Shown piece by piece: positions 48,719 through 57,651 of a DNA stretch of 64,000 nucleotides. Position 1 is the first letter of the stretch, and the number at the start of each line of letters is the position of its first letter. The notes under the pieces were generated by a model. It did not search any database, was not told the DNA's origin, and saw only the letters and a program-made list of their open reading frames with translations. The DNA lies in contig CAVWNC010000003.1 in the NCBI GenBank assembly GCA_963756455.1, positions 1,054,001 to 1,118,000 of the forward strand. Direction: 5' to 3'. A program made the translations under genes and the position numbers. Source of the DNA: DASQPA01 sp963756455 (GTDB lineage: Bacteria; Acidobacteriota; Thermoanaerobaculia; Multivoradales; UBA5704).

Positions 48719-49276
48719 TCCCGGGTCCGACTTCGCGAGCTGCGCCATCTTTTTCGGCTGCTCCGCCATCGCCGCGGCCATCAGCCGGTCGAGATGGCCG
48801 CTCACCCGGACGAGAGAGAGCTCTTTGGTATCGAGACAGACGACGTAGAGATCGCGGATCACTTCCTGGTTCTTCCCGCGGTAGAGCACCCAGGTCTCCT
48901 CGCCCTTCTCGACATTGCGCACCATCGTCGTCCAGCCGCCCTCGCGGAGCTGATTCGAGAGCTTCTCCGGCAGACTCAAGGCTTCGTGCGCGGGGAGCGC
49001 GCGCACCTTGTAGGTCGCGATCTCGACTCCCGAGATGGCGTTGAAGAGCGCGCGATCCGCCTCGTCGCTTTTGTCGTGGTCGAAGCTCGCGAGCCAGTGC
49101 AGGGCGCCCAAGGAGAAGCGGCCGAGGCGGAGATGCTCGGTGCGCTCGAAGCGGGCGCCGGGGATCTGGCGCTCGATCTCGCCGCGCACCTCTTCGGCCG
49201 AGGGGGTCGAGGCGCAGCCGGCGAAGGTCGCCGCGGCGAGGAGAAGAAGGACGGGGACGGCGGTTTTCGTCTGCAT
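48710..49276 (-). CDS. DUF4252-family lipoprotein
   Basis: A 188-residue protein from ATG 49276. The lipoprotein signal ends at ATFAGC (Cys near 20). The rest matches the DUF4252 layout: SGVEIATYKVRAL, then GGWTTMVRNVEKGEETWVLYRG and a final segment describing hydrophobic strands and DRLMAAAM. DUF4252 proteins are small envelope proteins of unknown function, often next to ECF sigma/anti-sigma genes, as here. It is the last gene of a four-gene operon. A TTG at 49294 overlapping the previous stop is a less likely start. Confidence 0.85.
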   Translation of the reverse strand: MQTKTAVPVLLLLAAATFAGCASTPSAEEVRGEIERQIPGARFERTEHLRLGRFSLGALHWLASFDHDKSDEADRALFNAISGVEIATYKVRALPAHEALSLPEKLSNQLREGGWTTMVRNVEKGEETWVLYRGKNQEVIRDLYVVCLDTKELSLVRVSGHLDRLMAAAMAEQPKKMAQLAKSDPGTL

Positions 49277-49290
49277 GAGAGGGTCTCCGG

Positions 49291-49905
49291 TCAACCGGGG
49301 TGCTTCGAATCCCGGGGTTTTTCCTTGTCTCTGTCCTTATCCTTCGGCGAGATTTTGTCGAGCGGTGTCAGGTGGAGCCCCTGGCCGAGGCGGCCGATCT
49401 GGGCCGGATCGAGATGGCCGACGATGTTGACCACCGAGGCCTCCTTGCCGAGCTCGAAGGAGAGCACGGTGAGACCCACCATCTCCCCCTTCACTTGCCT
49501 GGTGTAGATGTAGGTCTCCTCGCCTTTCTCCTTCGTCCGCACGACCACTGTCCATCCCTTGCTCTCCAGCCAGTGGACGGTCTGGTCGAGCTTGGCGCGC
49601 ACCTTGGAGGAATCGATCGCAGTGAGCGGTGCCACCTGGACCCGGATCGCCTCCAGGCCTGAGATGAGGCGCGAGAACTCGGGATCGTCCTTGCCGGTCG
49701 CGGAGGCGATGAGCTTCAGGAACGCCCCTTCGAGGTTGATCTCGGTCGTCAGGTCGTTCCGGGAGAAGATCTCCAGCTGGTCGAAGGGGAGGGCGCCGGG
49801 AGAGGCATCCACAGGGGAGGCCGGAGGGGAGGCGGCGCGGACGGCGCCGGCAGCTCCGACGAGGAGAACAAAGAGAAGAAGCCCGGTGGCGGCTCGGATG
49901 CGCAT
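49291..49905 (-). CDS. DUF4252-family secreted protein
   Basis: A 204-residue paralogue of the downstream lipoprotein. It has a Sec signal peptide (MRIRAATGLLLFVLLVGAAG) but no lipobox Cys. The core ISGLEAIRVQVAPLT, GWTVVVRTKEKGEETYIYTR and VVNIVGHLDP align with the neighbour. The C-terminus is a charged tail of Lys/Asp (SPKDKDRDKEK). It lies 3 nt after the anti-sigma stop. The pair probably monitors or supports the envelope under control of the sigma factor (inference). Confidence 0.85.
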   Translation of the reverse strand: MRIRAATGLLLFVLLVGAAGAVRAASPPASPVDASPGALPFDQLEIFSRNDLTTEINLEGAFLKLIASATGKDDPEFSRLISGLEAIRVQVAPLTAIDSSKVRAKLDQTVHWLESKGWTVVVRTKEKGEETYIYTRQVKGEMVGLTVLSFELGKEASVVNIVGHLDPAQIGRLGQGLHLTPLDKISPKDKDRDKEKPRDSKHPG

Positions 49906-49908
49906 GCG

Positions 49909-50514
49909 TCAGCTCCCTTGTCTTGGGGCGGATTCGGAGTCGGAGTTGAGGCTCTCGCCGAGCGAGCGGGAGAGGCCGCGGGCGGCCGGGGCGACGAGGT
50001 GGGCGGGCAGCACCTCGTCCTTGATTTCGAGCCCGGCCCGCCGGCTCGCCCGGGCGATGCAGGCGAAGGCGTAGCGCGCCTCCGCGGTCGCCCGGGCGAT
50101 TTCGGCGGGAGTCGCGGCGCTCGGCGGCGGCGCCGGCCGGGGGCTCCGCAGCTGGAAGAGGAGGACAGCGCCGAAGAGCGCCAGCACGAGGGCGGCGGCC
50201 AGGGTGGCGAAGCGGAAGCGACCCGGCTGCGAAAGCTTCGGCGCGGGGCGCTCGAAGGGCAGCACCGCGGCCGCTCCGGCCATCGTTCGCACCCGGGCGA
50301 GAACCTCGGGCGGGGTGTCGAGCTCGGGGAGCGCGCGAAGGCCGATCTGGATCGCCTCGGCGAGGCGGAGCTCCTCGGCGCAGGCCGGGCAGCGCGCGAG
50401 GTGCTCGCGCACGCCTTCGCTCTCGGTCGGCGACAGCTCGCCGTCCAGGTAGGATTCGAGGAGCGGCAGGACCGCCGCGCAGTCGTCAGGCGGTTCGGGC
50501 GGCTTTTTTGGCAT
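49909..50514 (-). CDS. Zinc-finger anti-sigma factor, membrane-anchored
   Basis: A 201-residue protein from ATG 50514, overlapping the end of the sigma gene by 29 nt. The zf-HC2-type motif is HLARCPACAEEL (about 38-49), preceded by DCAAVLPLLESYLDGEL. A single transmembrane helix follows at about 110-130 (TLAAALVLALFGAVLLF). A periplasmic part of about 70 residues ends the protein. It should hold the ECF sigma factor at the membrane until a signal releases it. Confidence 0.88.
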   Translation of the reverse strand: MPKKPPEPPDDCAAVLPLLESYLDGELSPTESEGVREHLARCPACAEELRLAEAIQIGLRALPELDTPPEVLARVRTMAGAAAVLPFERPAPKLSQPGRFRFATLAAALVLALFGAVLLFQLRSPRPAPPPSAATPAEIARATAEARYAFACIARASRRAGLEIKDEVLPAHLVAPAARGLSRSLGESLNSDSESAPRQGS

Positions 50515-51025
50515 CGTCGGCGCTCTCCTTCCACTCCTCGCGGAGCCGCTGCCGGCCACGGTGGATGTAGACCCGGACGGTGTTGAGCGGCAGCTCCAGG
50601 GCGTCGCTGATCTCCTGGTACTTCAAGTCTTCCACCTCGCGGAGGATGAGGATGCTCCGGTAGGGCTCTTCGAGCCGGCCGAGGGCAGCGACGAGATGAC
50701 GTTTGAATTCCGCCGATTCGGCGAGCGCCGCGGGATCGGGAGCTGGGCTCAACGCCTCTTCGGCGACTTCCGGATCGACGTCGGGGGCGACGACCGTCGC
50801 TGCGCTGCGCCGCTGGCGCAGCCGGTCGTAGCACGCGTTCCGGGTCACCCGGAGGAGCCAGGCGCCGAGCCGCTCGGCATCGAGCCCATCGGCATTGCGC
50901 CACAGCCGGATCAGCACCTCCTGCGTCACGTCCTCCGCCTCCTCGCGTTGACCGAGGAAATAGCGGGCGAAAGTGAACACCCGACGCTGATAGCGCTGGA
51001 CGACCTCCTCGATCCCCGTCGTCAT
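50486..51025 (-). CDS. ECF-type RNA polymerase sigma factor
   Basis: A 179-residue sigma-70 family protein with region 2 (FARYFLGQREEAEDVTQEVLIRLW, split here as FARYFLGQREEAEDV then TQEVLIRLW) and region 4 (LEEPYRSILILREVEDLKY, helix-turn-helix with LPLNTVRVYIHRGRQRL). It heads an operon with its anti-sigma factor and two DUF4252 proteins, so it probably responds to an envelope signal and may activate its own operon. ATG 51025 sits almost directly on an AGGGAGG sequence, closer than usual; the N-terminus fits the family. Confidence 0.93.
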   Translation of the reverse strand: MTTGIEEVVQRYQRRVFTFARYFLGQREEAEDVTQEVLIRLWRNADGLDAERLGAWLLRVTRNACYDRLRQRRSAATVVAPDVDPEVAEEALSPAPDPAALAESAEFKRHLVAALGRLEEPYRSILILREVEDLKYQEISDALELPLNTVRVYIHRGRQRLREEWKESADDAKKAARTA

Positions 51026-51058
51026 CCTCCCTAGAGAACGGATGCGGGGGGAGAAGAG

Positions 51059-52279
51059 TTACAACCCTGGTTCTCGCCGACCGGCCTCGAACTGGCTCCG
51101 CGGCTTGCCCGCGGGCGGTTGCCGGTGGGCGAGGCGGAACTGGGGGAGGGGCTCGGCGCCGTCGACGACGAGCCCGGCGACGTGCTCGCCCAAGGCCGGG
51201 CCGAGCTTGAAGCCGTGCCCCGAGCCGCCGCCGACCAGCCAGGCGTTGTCGGCCCCCGGGTGGCGATCGACTAAGAGATGGCCGTCCGGCGTGTTCTCGT
51301 ACTGGCAGACCCGGGCCTCGACGACCGGCGCCCCGGCGAGGACGGGGAAGCGGCGGGCGAGAACCTCCCGCGCCTCGGCTAAGTGGACCGCGGTGGGGAG
51401 CCGCTCGTCGCCGGTGGGATCGATGGGCTCCCCCCGGGTGTCGTCCGCTACCTTGAAGCCGCGGACCCCATCGCCCCGGCCGCTCCCCGGGATGCCGTAG
51501 AAGATGCGTTCCCCGAACTCCATCCAGATCGGGAGGTTCGGGGAGTCGAAGCGCGAATCCCCTTCCGGGGTACCGAAGAAGAAGATCTCCTGCCGGGTGG
51601 GGCGGATGCGCTCCCCGATCTCCTCGGGGAAGAGCCGGCCGAGCCAGGGGCCGCAGGCGAAGACGTAGGCGTCGGCCTCGAAGCGAGAGCCGTCGGCAAG
51701 GGTGAGGCCGCCCAGGAAGCGGCCGCGGAGCGGCCCGGGCCGGACCGCGGCGCTCCGCACCTCGCCTCCCTGGGCGGCGACGGCGGCGGCCACCGCTTGG
51801 CAGGCCCGCCGGGCGCGGAGGTAGCCGGCCTGCTCCTCGAAAAAGACGGTGCGGATGCCGGAGAAGTCGATCTGCGGCCAGCGCAGCCGCGCCGCCGCCA
51901 CGGTCAGCTCGACCGCGGGGAGCCCGACCCTTTCGAGCAGCGGCAGGGAGGCGCGGGCGTAGACGTCATCGCCGGCGAACATCCACAGGCAGCCGGTCGG
52001 GTGGAAAAGCCGGGTTCCCCAGCGGGTTTCGGCCTCCTGCCAGACCTCGAGCGAGCGGGCGACCCAGTCGGTATAGAGCGGATCGGGGCCATACATGCCG
52101 CGGATCACCCGCGACTCGCCGCCCGAGCTCGAGCGCGAGTTCCCCGGCCCCCAGGCTTCGAAGAGGGTCACCCGGGCGCCGCGGCCGAGGAGCGAGAGCG
52201 CCGTCCAGCCGCCGAAGGCCCCGGCGCCGACGACGGCGACGTGGAGCCTCGGATCGAGGCGCATCGGAGAGCCCGCCAT
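51059..52279 (-). CDS. FAD-dependent amine oxidase, sarcosine-oxidase/MTOX-like
   Basis: A 406-residue DAO-family flavoprotein. The dinucleotide motif VVGAGAFGGWTA is at about 15-26, followed by the GGESRVIRGMYG segment typical of monomeric sarcosine oxidase and N-methyltryptophan oxidase. A late GGGSGHGFKLGPALGE motif marks the flavin-attachment side; the Cys usually bonded to FAD in sarcosine oxidase is not at the HGFK segment. Such enzymes oxidise N-methylated amino acids or related secondary amines with O2. It starts 4 nt after the SDR stop, so the two are coupled. Confidence 0.88.
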   Translation of the reverse strand: MAGSPMRLDPRLHVAVVGAGAFGGWTALSLLGRGARVTLFEAWGPGNSRSSSGGESRVIRGMYGPDPLYTDWVARSLEVWQEAETRWGTRLFHPTGCLWMFAGDDVYARASLPLLERVGLPAVELTVAAARLRWPQIDFSGIRTVFFEEQAGYLRARRACQAVAAAVAAQGGEVRSAAVRPGPLRGRFLGGLTLADGSRFEADAYVFACGPWLGRLFPEEIGERIRPTRQEIFFFGTPEGDSRFDSPNLPIWMEFGERIFYGIPGSGRGDGVRGFKVADDTRGEPIDPTGDERLPTAVHLAEAREVLARRFPVLAGAPVVEARVCQYENTPDGHLLVDRHPGADNAWLVGGGSGHGFKLGPALGEHVAGLVVDGAEPLPQFRLAHRQPPAGKPRSQFEAGRREPGL

Positions 52280-52283
52280 CGCC

Positions 52284-53075
52284 TCAGGTCACCCGCGCCT
52301 TGCGGATGAGCCGGCGGAAGAGGCCGGGGGCGAAGCGCTTCACGTAGACCGCGAAACGCTCCGGGCCACCGACCAGAACCTCGGCCTTCCCCCGCTCGAT
52401 GGCACGGACGATGCGCTCGGCGCAGACCTCGGGCGCCATGCCGCGCCGCTGCGCCCGGTCCATGGTCCCCTGCGCGCTGCCGTCACCGGTCAAGGCGTTC
52501 ACGAAGACGGCGGTGCGGATGAAGCCGGGGCAGACGAAGGTGATCCGGATGCCGTCCCGCCAGGTCTCGGCCTGGAGCGAGTCGAAAAAGCCGTGGAGGG
52601 CATGCTTGGAGCCCGAGTAGCCGGAACGGAGCGGGCTGCCGAACTTCCCCACCAGGCTGGAAATGACGACGAAGCGTCCGGACTTCCGCGCCAGCATGGC
52701 GGGGAGGAGGGCCTTGGTCAGCGCCACGGCGCCGAAGAAGTTGGTCTCGAAGATGCGCCGGTCGACGGAGAGGCCGGTGTCTTTGGCGAGCGAGCGCTGG
52801 CTCACCCCCCCGTTGTGGACGAGGACGTCGACCTGGCCGCAGTGGGCGAGAGCCGCGGCGACGGCGGGAGCGAGGGTCGCCTCGTCGGCGAGGTCGAGCG
52901 GCAGCACGGTATGGCGCTCCGGATGGGCGCAGGCCGCCTGCACCGCGAGGAGGCGGTCTTCGTTCCGGGCCGAGAGGACGAGCCGGGCGCCGCGCCGGGC
53001 GAAGGCGTGCGCCAGGGCCTCGCCGATGCCGGAGGAGGCACCGGTGATCCAGACGACCTTGCCATCCCAGGACAT
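52284..53075 (-). CDS. Short-chain dehydrogenase, classical SDR
   Basis: A 263-residue SDR from ATG 53075. TGASSGIGEA (residues about 10-19), HNGG in place of NNAG, catalytic Ser in VISSLVG and YSGSK are visible, then CPGFIRTAVF. The C-terminus (VYVKRFAPGLFRRLIRKARV) is basic and hydrophobic, as in membrane-associated SDRs acting on lipids. It forms a two-gene operon with the FAD amine oxidase. Substrate unknown. Upstream in-frame extension lacks homology. Confidence 0.9.
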   Translation of the reverse strand: MSWDGKVVWITGASSGIGEALAHAFARRGARLVLSARNEDRLLAVQAACAHPERHTVLPLDLADEATLAPAVAAALAHCGQVDVLVHNGGVSQRSLAKDTGLSVDRRIFETNFFGAVALTKALLPAMLARKSGRFVVISSLVGKFGSPLRSGYSGSKHALHGFFDSLQAETWRDGIRITFVCPGFIRTAVFVNALTGDGSAQGTMDRAQRRGMAPEVCAERIVRAIERGKAEVLVGGPERFAVYVKRFAPGLFRRLIRKARVT

Positions 53076-53157
53076 GCGGGAGGATGGTAGCAGAGGCGCT
53101 TCAGGCGGAGGCCGCAAGGCCGCGACTTGGAACAGGGTGTGCACTACTATCCAGCCG

Positions 53158-54747
53158 ATGGTACCGAATGACGCCGAGCGCCTGGAGCGCCGCATTGCGG
53201 AGCTCGAAAGGGAGAACGCGGCCTTTCGCGAGGGGCTCGCGGTCGGCATCGAGCATCCGCGCCTGGCGAGCGTCTTCATGCAGTCGCCGGCCTTCATCTG
53301 CACCCTGCGTGGTCCCGAGCACGTCTTCGAGCTCGCCAATCCCCTCTACTACCAGCTGGTCGGCAACCGGGAGATTCTCGGTAAGCCCGTGCGGGAGGCC
53401 CTGCCGGAGATCGCAGGCCAGGGTTTCTTCGAGCTGCTCGACCAGGTCTACACCACCGGCCGGCCCTTCACCGGCAGCGAAGTGCCGGTCCGCCTGCAGC
53501 GCCAGGAGGACGGCCCGCTCGACCAGCGCTATCTGAACTTCGTCTATCAGCCTCTGCTCGACGCAGAGGGGGCGGTCTCCGGCATTTTCGTTCACGGCAT
53601 CGACTTGACCGACCAGGTGAAGATCGCGGAGGCCCTGCGGGAGGCCGATCGGCGGAAGGACGAGTTCCTCGCTCTCCTGGGTCACGAGCTGCGCAATCCG
53701 TTGGCGCCGATCCGCAATGCCATCCACCTTCTGCGCGAGGCCGGGGACGACGAGGAGCTTCTCGAACGGCTGCACGCGATGATCGAGCGCCAGGTCGAGC
53801 ACATGACCCGGCTGGTCGACGACCTCTTGGACGTCTCCCGGATCTCCCAGGGCAAAATCCTCCTGCGCCGCGAGCGGCTGGACTTGGCCGAGCTGGTCCG
53901 CCACACCGTCGAGGACCACCGGAGCGAGCTCCTGGCCCGCGGTCTCGAGCTCGATCTGGAGCTCTCTCCCGGCCCCTTCTGGATCGAGGGCGATCGGATC
54001 CGTCTGGCGCAGATGCTGGGCAATCTGCTGCACAACGCCGCCAAGTTCACCGATCCGGGCGGAAGAGTGACCGTCGAGCTCGGGCTCGACGCCACGGGCG
54101 AGAGGGCCGAGGCCGCTGTCCGCGACACCGGGATCGGCATGGATGCGGAGATGCTCCTGCGGCTCTTCGAGACTTTCAGCCAAGCCGACCGCAGCCTCGC
54201 GAGGAGCCGCGGCGGCCTCGGGCTGGGGCTCGCTCTCGTCAAGGGGCTCGCGGACCTCCACGGCGGCGAGATCGACGCGACGAGCGGCGGTCTCGGCCGG
54301 GGCTCGCGATTCATCCTCCGCCTGCCGCTCGCGAGCGCCGCGGCGGCGCCAGCCGAGCCCGAGAGCCCCGTTCCCGCCGCCCACCCCCGCCGGATTGCCA
54401 TCGTCGAGGACAACGTGGATGCGGCGGAGAGCATGCAGCTCCTCCTGGAGCTCCGCGGCTTCGAGGTGGCGACCGCCGGAGACGGTCTCGCCGGTCTGGA
54501 GCTGATCCGTCGGCTCCGGCCGGACGTGGTGCTCTGCGACATCGGTCTGCCCGGCGGCTTGGACGGCTACGGCGTGGCCCGCGAGCTCCGGGCCGACCCT
54601 GCCTTCGCCGGCCTCCGGCTCATCGCCCTCACCGGCTACGGCCAGGCCGAGGACCAGCGCCAAGCCCAGGAAGCCGGCTTCGATCTCCATCTGACCAAGC
54701 CTGTGGACCCGGCGAAGCTCTTCCGCATCCTCGCCTCTTCAGGGTGA
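53158..54747 (+). CDS. Hybrid sensor histidine kinase, PAS-HisKA-HATPase-REC
   Basis: A 529-residue soluble kinase from ATG 53158. A short N-terminal coiled coil precedes a PAS domain (about 35-155, FVYQPLLDAEGAVSGIFVHG). The HisKA dimerisation helix has the phospho-His in LGHELRNPLAP (about 177). The ATPase domain has N-box NLLHNAAKFT, DTGIGM and GGLGLGLAL. The C-terminal receiver (about 415-528) has VEDN, the phospho-Asp in LCDIGLPGG and the Lys in LTKPVDP. No transmembrane segment is seen, so it senses a cytoplasmic cue. It is divergent from the SDR operon and convergent with ychF. Longer upstream starts overlap the SDR antisense and are rejected. Confidence 0.93.
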   Translation: MVPNDAERLERRIAELERENAAFREGLAVGIEHPRLASVFMQSPAFICTLRGPEHVFELANPLYYQLVGNREILGKPVREALPEIAGQGFFELLDQVYTTGRPFTGSEVPVRLQRQEDGPLDQRYLNFVYQPLLDAEGAVSGIFVHGIDLTDQVKIAEALREADRRKDEFLALLGHELRNPLAPIRNAIHLLREAGDDEELLERLHAMIERQVEHMTRLVDDLLDVSRISQGKILLRRERLDLAELVRHTVEDHRSELLARGLELDLELSPGPFWIEGDRIRLAQMLGNLLHNAAKFTDPGGRVTVELGLDATGERAEAAVRDTGIGMDAEMLLRLFETFSQADRSLARSRGGLGLGLALVKGLADLHGGEIDATSGGLGRGSRFILRLPLASAAAAPAEPESPVPAAHPRRIAIVEDNVDAAESMQLLLELRGFEVATAGDGLAGLELIRRLRPDVVLCDIGLPGGLDGYGVARELRADPAFAGLRLIALTGYGQAEDQRQAQEAGFDLHLTKPVDPAKLFRILASSG

Positions 54748-54757
54748 AGCGCTCGAC

Positions 54758-55828
54758 CTAGACGTTGAAGCGGAAGTGGGCCACGTCGCCGTCCTGCATC
54801 TCGTAGTCCTTGCCTTCGAGACGGAAGAGGCCGGCCTCCCGGCAGGCGGCCATGGTCTTGAGCCGGAGCAGATCCTGATCGCGGACGACCTCGGCGCGGA
54901 TGAAACCGCGCTCGATGTCGGAGTGGATGGTCCCGGCGGCCTCGCGGGCGTGCGCCCCGCGGCGGACGGTCCAGGCCCGCACCTCGTCCTCGCCGACGGT
55001 GAAAAAGGAGATCTGGCCGAGGAGGTCGTAGCTCGCCCGGGTCACCCGGTCGAGGCTGGGGGCCGAAAGGCCGATGTCGGCGAGGAACTCCTTCTGCTCT
55101 TCGGGAGGCAGGCGGCTGATCTCCTGTTCGATGGGCGCCGAGACGACGACCGTCAGCACCGCCGGACGGACGGCGAGCCCGAGCGAGGCGGCGTCGGCAT
55201 GGGCGACCTGCGCTTCGTCGACGTTCAAGACGACGAGCAGCGGTTTCGCGGAGAGGAGCTGAAAGCCGCGCAGGCGGCGCTCGTCGTCGGCGTCCAGGGT
55301 GACCTCGCGGAGCGGCGTCTCGGCTTCCAAGGCAGGGAGAATGATCTCGGAGAGGAGCTTTTTCTCCTTCTGCTCCTCGGGCGTCAAACCGCGCTTGACC
55401 GCCTTGTCGAGCTTCTCGATCCGCCGCCCGACGATGTCGAGGTCGGCGAGGATCAGCTCGAGGTCGATGTTCGAGACGTCCCGCGCCGGATCGACGCTCC
55501 CCTCGGAGTGGACGAGCTCGGGGTCCGAGAACGCCCGCACGACGTGGACCAGAGCATCCACCATCTTGAGCTTCGCCAGATCCAGGCTCTCGGCGCTCTC
55601 GCCGCGCTTCAACCCCGGGATGTCGACGTACTGGATGGTCGCCGGCACGTACTTCTTGGGCTTGAAGAGGTCGCGCAGCTGCTCCAGCCGGACGTCGCGG
55701 ACGGTCGCGACCCCCATGTTGGTTTTATCCGAGGTGGCGAACTTGTCCGTATCCTGGTGAGAGACGGTGAGGGTATTGAAGAGCGTGGTCTTGCCCACCT
55801 TAGGCAGACCGAGGATGCCGAGTTGCAT
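54758..55828 (-). CDS. ychF: Redox-regulated ATPase / GTP-binding protein YchF
   Basis: A 356-residue Obg-type P-loop protein. Walker A GLPKVGKTT (residues about 7-15), switch region NMGVATV, DIPGL and the altered G4 motif LNVDE (NxxE rather than NKxD) explain the known preference of YchF for ATP over GTP. A coiled-coil insert lies at about 130-170 and a C-terminal TGS-like domain ends in DYEMQDGDVAHFRFNV. Members bind the 70S ribosome and take part in stress responses. Start ATG 55828 matches the family N-terminus MQLGILGLP. Confidence 0.96.
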   Translation of the reverse strand: MQLGILGLPKVGKTTLFNTLTVSHQDTDKFATSDKTNMGVATVRDVRLEQLRDLFKPKKYVPATIQYVDIPGLKRGESAESLDLAKLKMVDALVHVVRAFSDPELVHSEGSVDPARDVSNIDLELILADLDIVGRRIEKLDKAVKRGLTPEEQKEKKLLSEIILPALEAETPLREVTLDADDERRLRGFQLLSAKPLLVVLNVDEAQVAHADAASLGLAVRPAVLTVVVSAPIEQEISRLPPEEQKEFLADIGLSAPSLDRVTRASYDLLGQISFFTVGEDEVRAWTVRRGAHAREAAGTIHSDIERGFIRAEVVRDQDLLRLKTMAACREAGLFRLEGKDYEMQDGDVAHFRFNV

Positions 55829-55947
55829 GGTGTTCTCCCGAGAGCGCGGACCGGATCAGCCCGCCGCAGAGTAAACGCTGGCGGTCGGGGGGTCAACCCG
55901 AACGGGCCGGCGGCCGGGGGACGGACGGTGGAAGCGAGCCGGAGCCT

Positions 55948-57318
55948 CTACTGCGGCGTCAGCACCGCGTGCAGGTTCGAGAAGCTCCAGCCGTAGGGCG
56001 GCACGTAGGCGCCGTCGGCGATGCCGGTCTGGCCGAAGTCGACCCGCAGGGGGTGGTCCGTCCCGACGGCGGAGAGGTCCAGGTGCTGGGCCGGGCCGGC
56101 GATCGTGTAGATCACCTGGCCGTTCTGCAGGGCTTCGAGCATCGCCGTCTGGGTCGGGATGTCGTAGGTCAGCCGGACGTGGTAGGTGCCGTTGGCTTTC
56201 CACGGCCCGGGGGTCTTCACGAGGACGTCCGTGACCCCGAGGTCCAAGGTCGTCTTGGCGTTCTTGTTGACGATCTGGATCGCGTAGTAAACGACCCGCA
56301 GGCCGCTGCTGGTGCTCGGGCGGCGGAAGGAGGTGACTCCGGTGTAGAGGAGGATGGGGTCGAACTGCGTGATGTGCATGTCGTACTCGATCACCGCCCG
56401 CTGGTAATGGACGCCGTCCTTGGCGGGCAGGTCGTAGCTGATGTAGGAGGCGTTGTTCCTCGCGACCAGGAAGGTGCCGGGGACGTCGAAGACCACGTCG
56501 CCGGCCGTACCTCCACCGGTCCCACCAGTCCCCCCGGTGCTCCCCGAGCCGCCCCCCGCCACGAGGTCACCGACCAGGCCTGAGGAGGGCTCGATGTAGT
56601 CGGTTTCGGGACCGCCGATCCGATAGGCCAGGGCGTAGGCGTAGAACTGCTGGTCGCAATTCACCTGGAGATGGGTGTCCGCGATCAGATCCTCGCCGAG
56701 CCCCGCGAGGATGTCGCTGAACGCCTGCTGGGAGAGCGGCAGGAGGGTGAGCACCGCCGTCTGGTTGATCTGGGTGCTGTCGGCGCGGAAGGCGGTGACG
56801 GTACACTGCGCGGCCTGCCGCGACAGATTGAGCAGCACGAAGTCGGAGATCGCGCCGCTTCCCGTGCGCTCCAACCCCTGGAGGTTCAGGGTCGTCTTGC
56901 CGGCGGCGGCGGTGGTGAGCGAGACGACCGGCACGTTGGCCGAGGACAGCAGGTTGCCGCTGCCGTCGAGCGCCTCGACCCGGGCCGTGACGACGAGCTG
57001 CGGCGCGCCCTGGATCTCGAGCATGCCGAGCTGGCCCGCCGGGGCGGTGTCGGTGAGCACCGTCGTCGTTCCGCCGGCCACGGTGATCCCGGAGGCCGTA
57101 CTGGGGTCGGGCAGCTTGCTGCCATCCATGCCACCCTCGATGAACAGGGTGGTGAAGCGGCGCGCCGCGGACCCGGTGTTGGTCACCCAGACCTTGGTGC
57201 GGTAGGTCGTCCCCCCGATCGTCCGATTGCTCGCATAGGGGACGAAGACCTCACCGGCGAAAAGAGGAGACAGGGCACCGAGGAGGAGGAATAGGCCGAG
57301 GGCGAGGGGGCGTCTCAT
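55948..57318 (-). CDS. Secreted two-domain protein of unknown function
   Basis: A 456-residue protein with signal peptide MRRPLALGLFLLLGALSPLF. Residues about 22-250 form a beta-rich domain starting VFVPYASNRTIGGTTYRTKV, a pattern I associate with secreted proteins of this phylum without a known role. A Gly/Ser/Thr linker with GGTGGTGG repeats (about 253-272) leads to a second beta domain (about 275-456) that could be a lectin- or LamG-like fold (low confidence). There is no sorting tail. It has its own well-formed promoter and is divergent from the haem peroxidase. Confidence 0.75.
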   Translation of the reverse strand: MRRPLALGLFLLLGALSPLFAGEVFVPYASNRTIGGTTYRTKVWVTNTGSAARRFTTLFIEGGMDGSKLPDPSTASGITVAGGTTTVLTDTAPAGQLGMLEIQGAPQLVVTARVEALDGSGNLLSSANVPVVSLTTAAAGKTTLNLQGLERTGSGAISDFVLLNLSRQAAQCTVTAFRADSTQINQTAVLTLLPLSQQAFSDILAGLGEDLIADTHLQVNCDQQFYAYALAYRIGGPETDYIEPSSGLVGDLVAGGGSGSTGGTGGTGGGTAGDVVFDVPGTFLVARNNASYISYDLPAKDGVHYQRAVIEYDMHITQFDPILLYTGVTSFRRPSTSSGLRVVYYAIQIVNKNAKTTLDLGVTDVLVKTPGPWKANGTYHVRLTYDIPTQTAMLEALQNGQVIYTIAGPAQHLDLSAVGTDHPLRVDFGQTGIADGAYVPPYGWSFSNLHAVLTPQ

Positions 57319-57651
57319 GAAGCGAACCTCCCGAGGGTAGCTCGGACCTCCAGGACGAAAGCGCTGGAGGAAGCACCCGGTACAAGCTGGGATGTGGGCT
57401 TGTCAGCCCAGCATATCGACTGCCGCGTATTGTAGGGCAGCTTTTTCAAAGGTGCAACGAGAGCTTACAATCTTGCGGGTAGAGCTCTGCCCCTTTTGTA
57501 TCGCATCGCGCTACAATCGTGTCTCGCTAATATCGGGTCGCGACACTCTAGGAGTGACCACACGTCTCTCTCGCCTTGGCCCGGCACGGTCAAGGCAGGA
57601 AGCCCGCCCGGAGAATCCCCGGGCCTAAACGTCAGTAGGAGGAGTCAGAAA
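57319..57651. other. AT-richer divergent intergenic region upstream of the peroxidase
   Basis: This 333-bp region has several TACAAT or TAATAT patches, including 57466-57471 and 57512-57517 on the plus strand, but no plus-strand -35 at good spacing. The leader directly before the peroxidase start has AGGAGGAG. No ORF is supported here. Confidence 0.5.
57429..57457 (-). promoter_or_regulatory. Sigma-70-type promoter, TTGCAC-17-TACAAT
   Basis: On the minus strand TTGCAC (57457-57452) and TACAAT (57434-57429) are separated by exactly 17 nt, about 110 nt upstream of the secreted-protein start at 57318, in an unusually AT-rich gap. Confidence 0.6.

Noticed and set aside
52663..53157. Upstream extension of the histidine kinase
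   Set aside because: The extension runs antisense through the SDR gene; ATG 53158 starts the natural coiled coil/PAS region.
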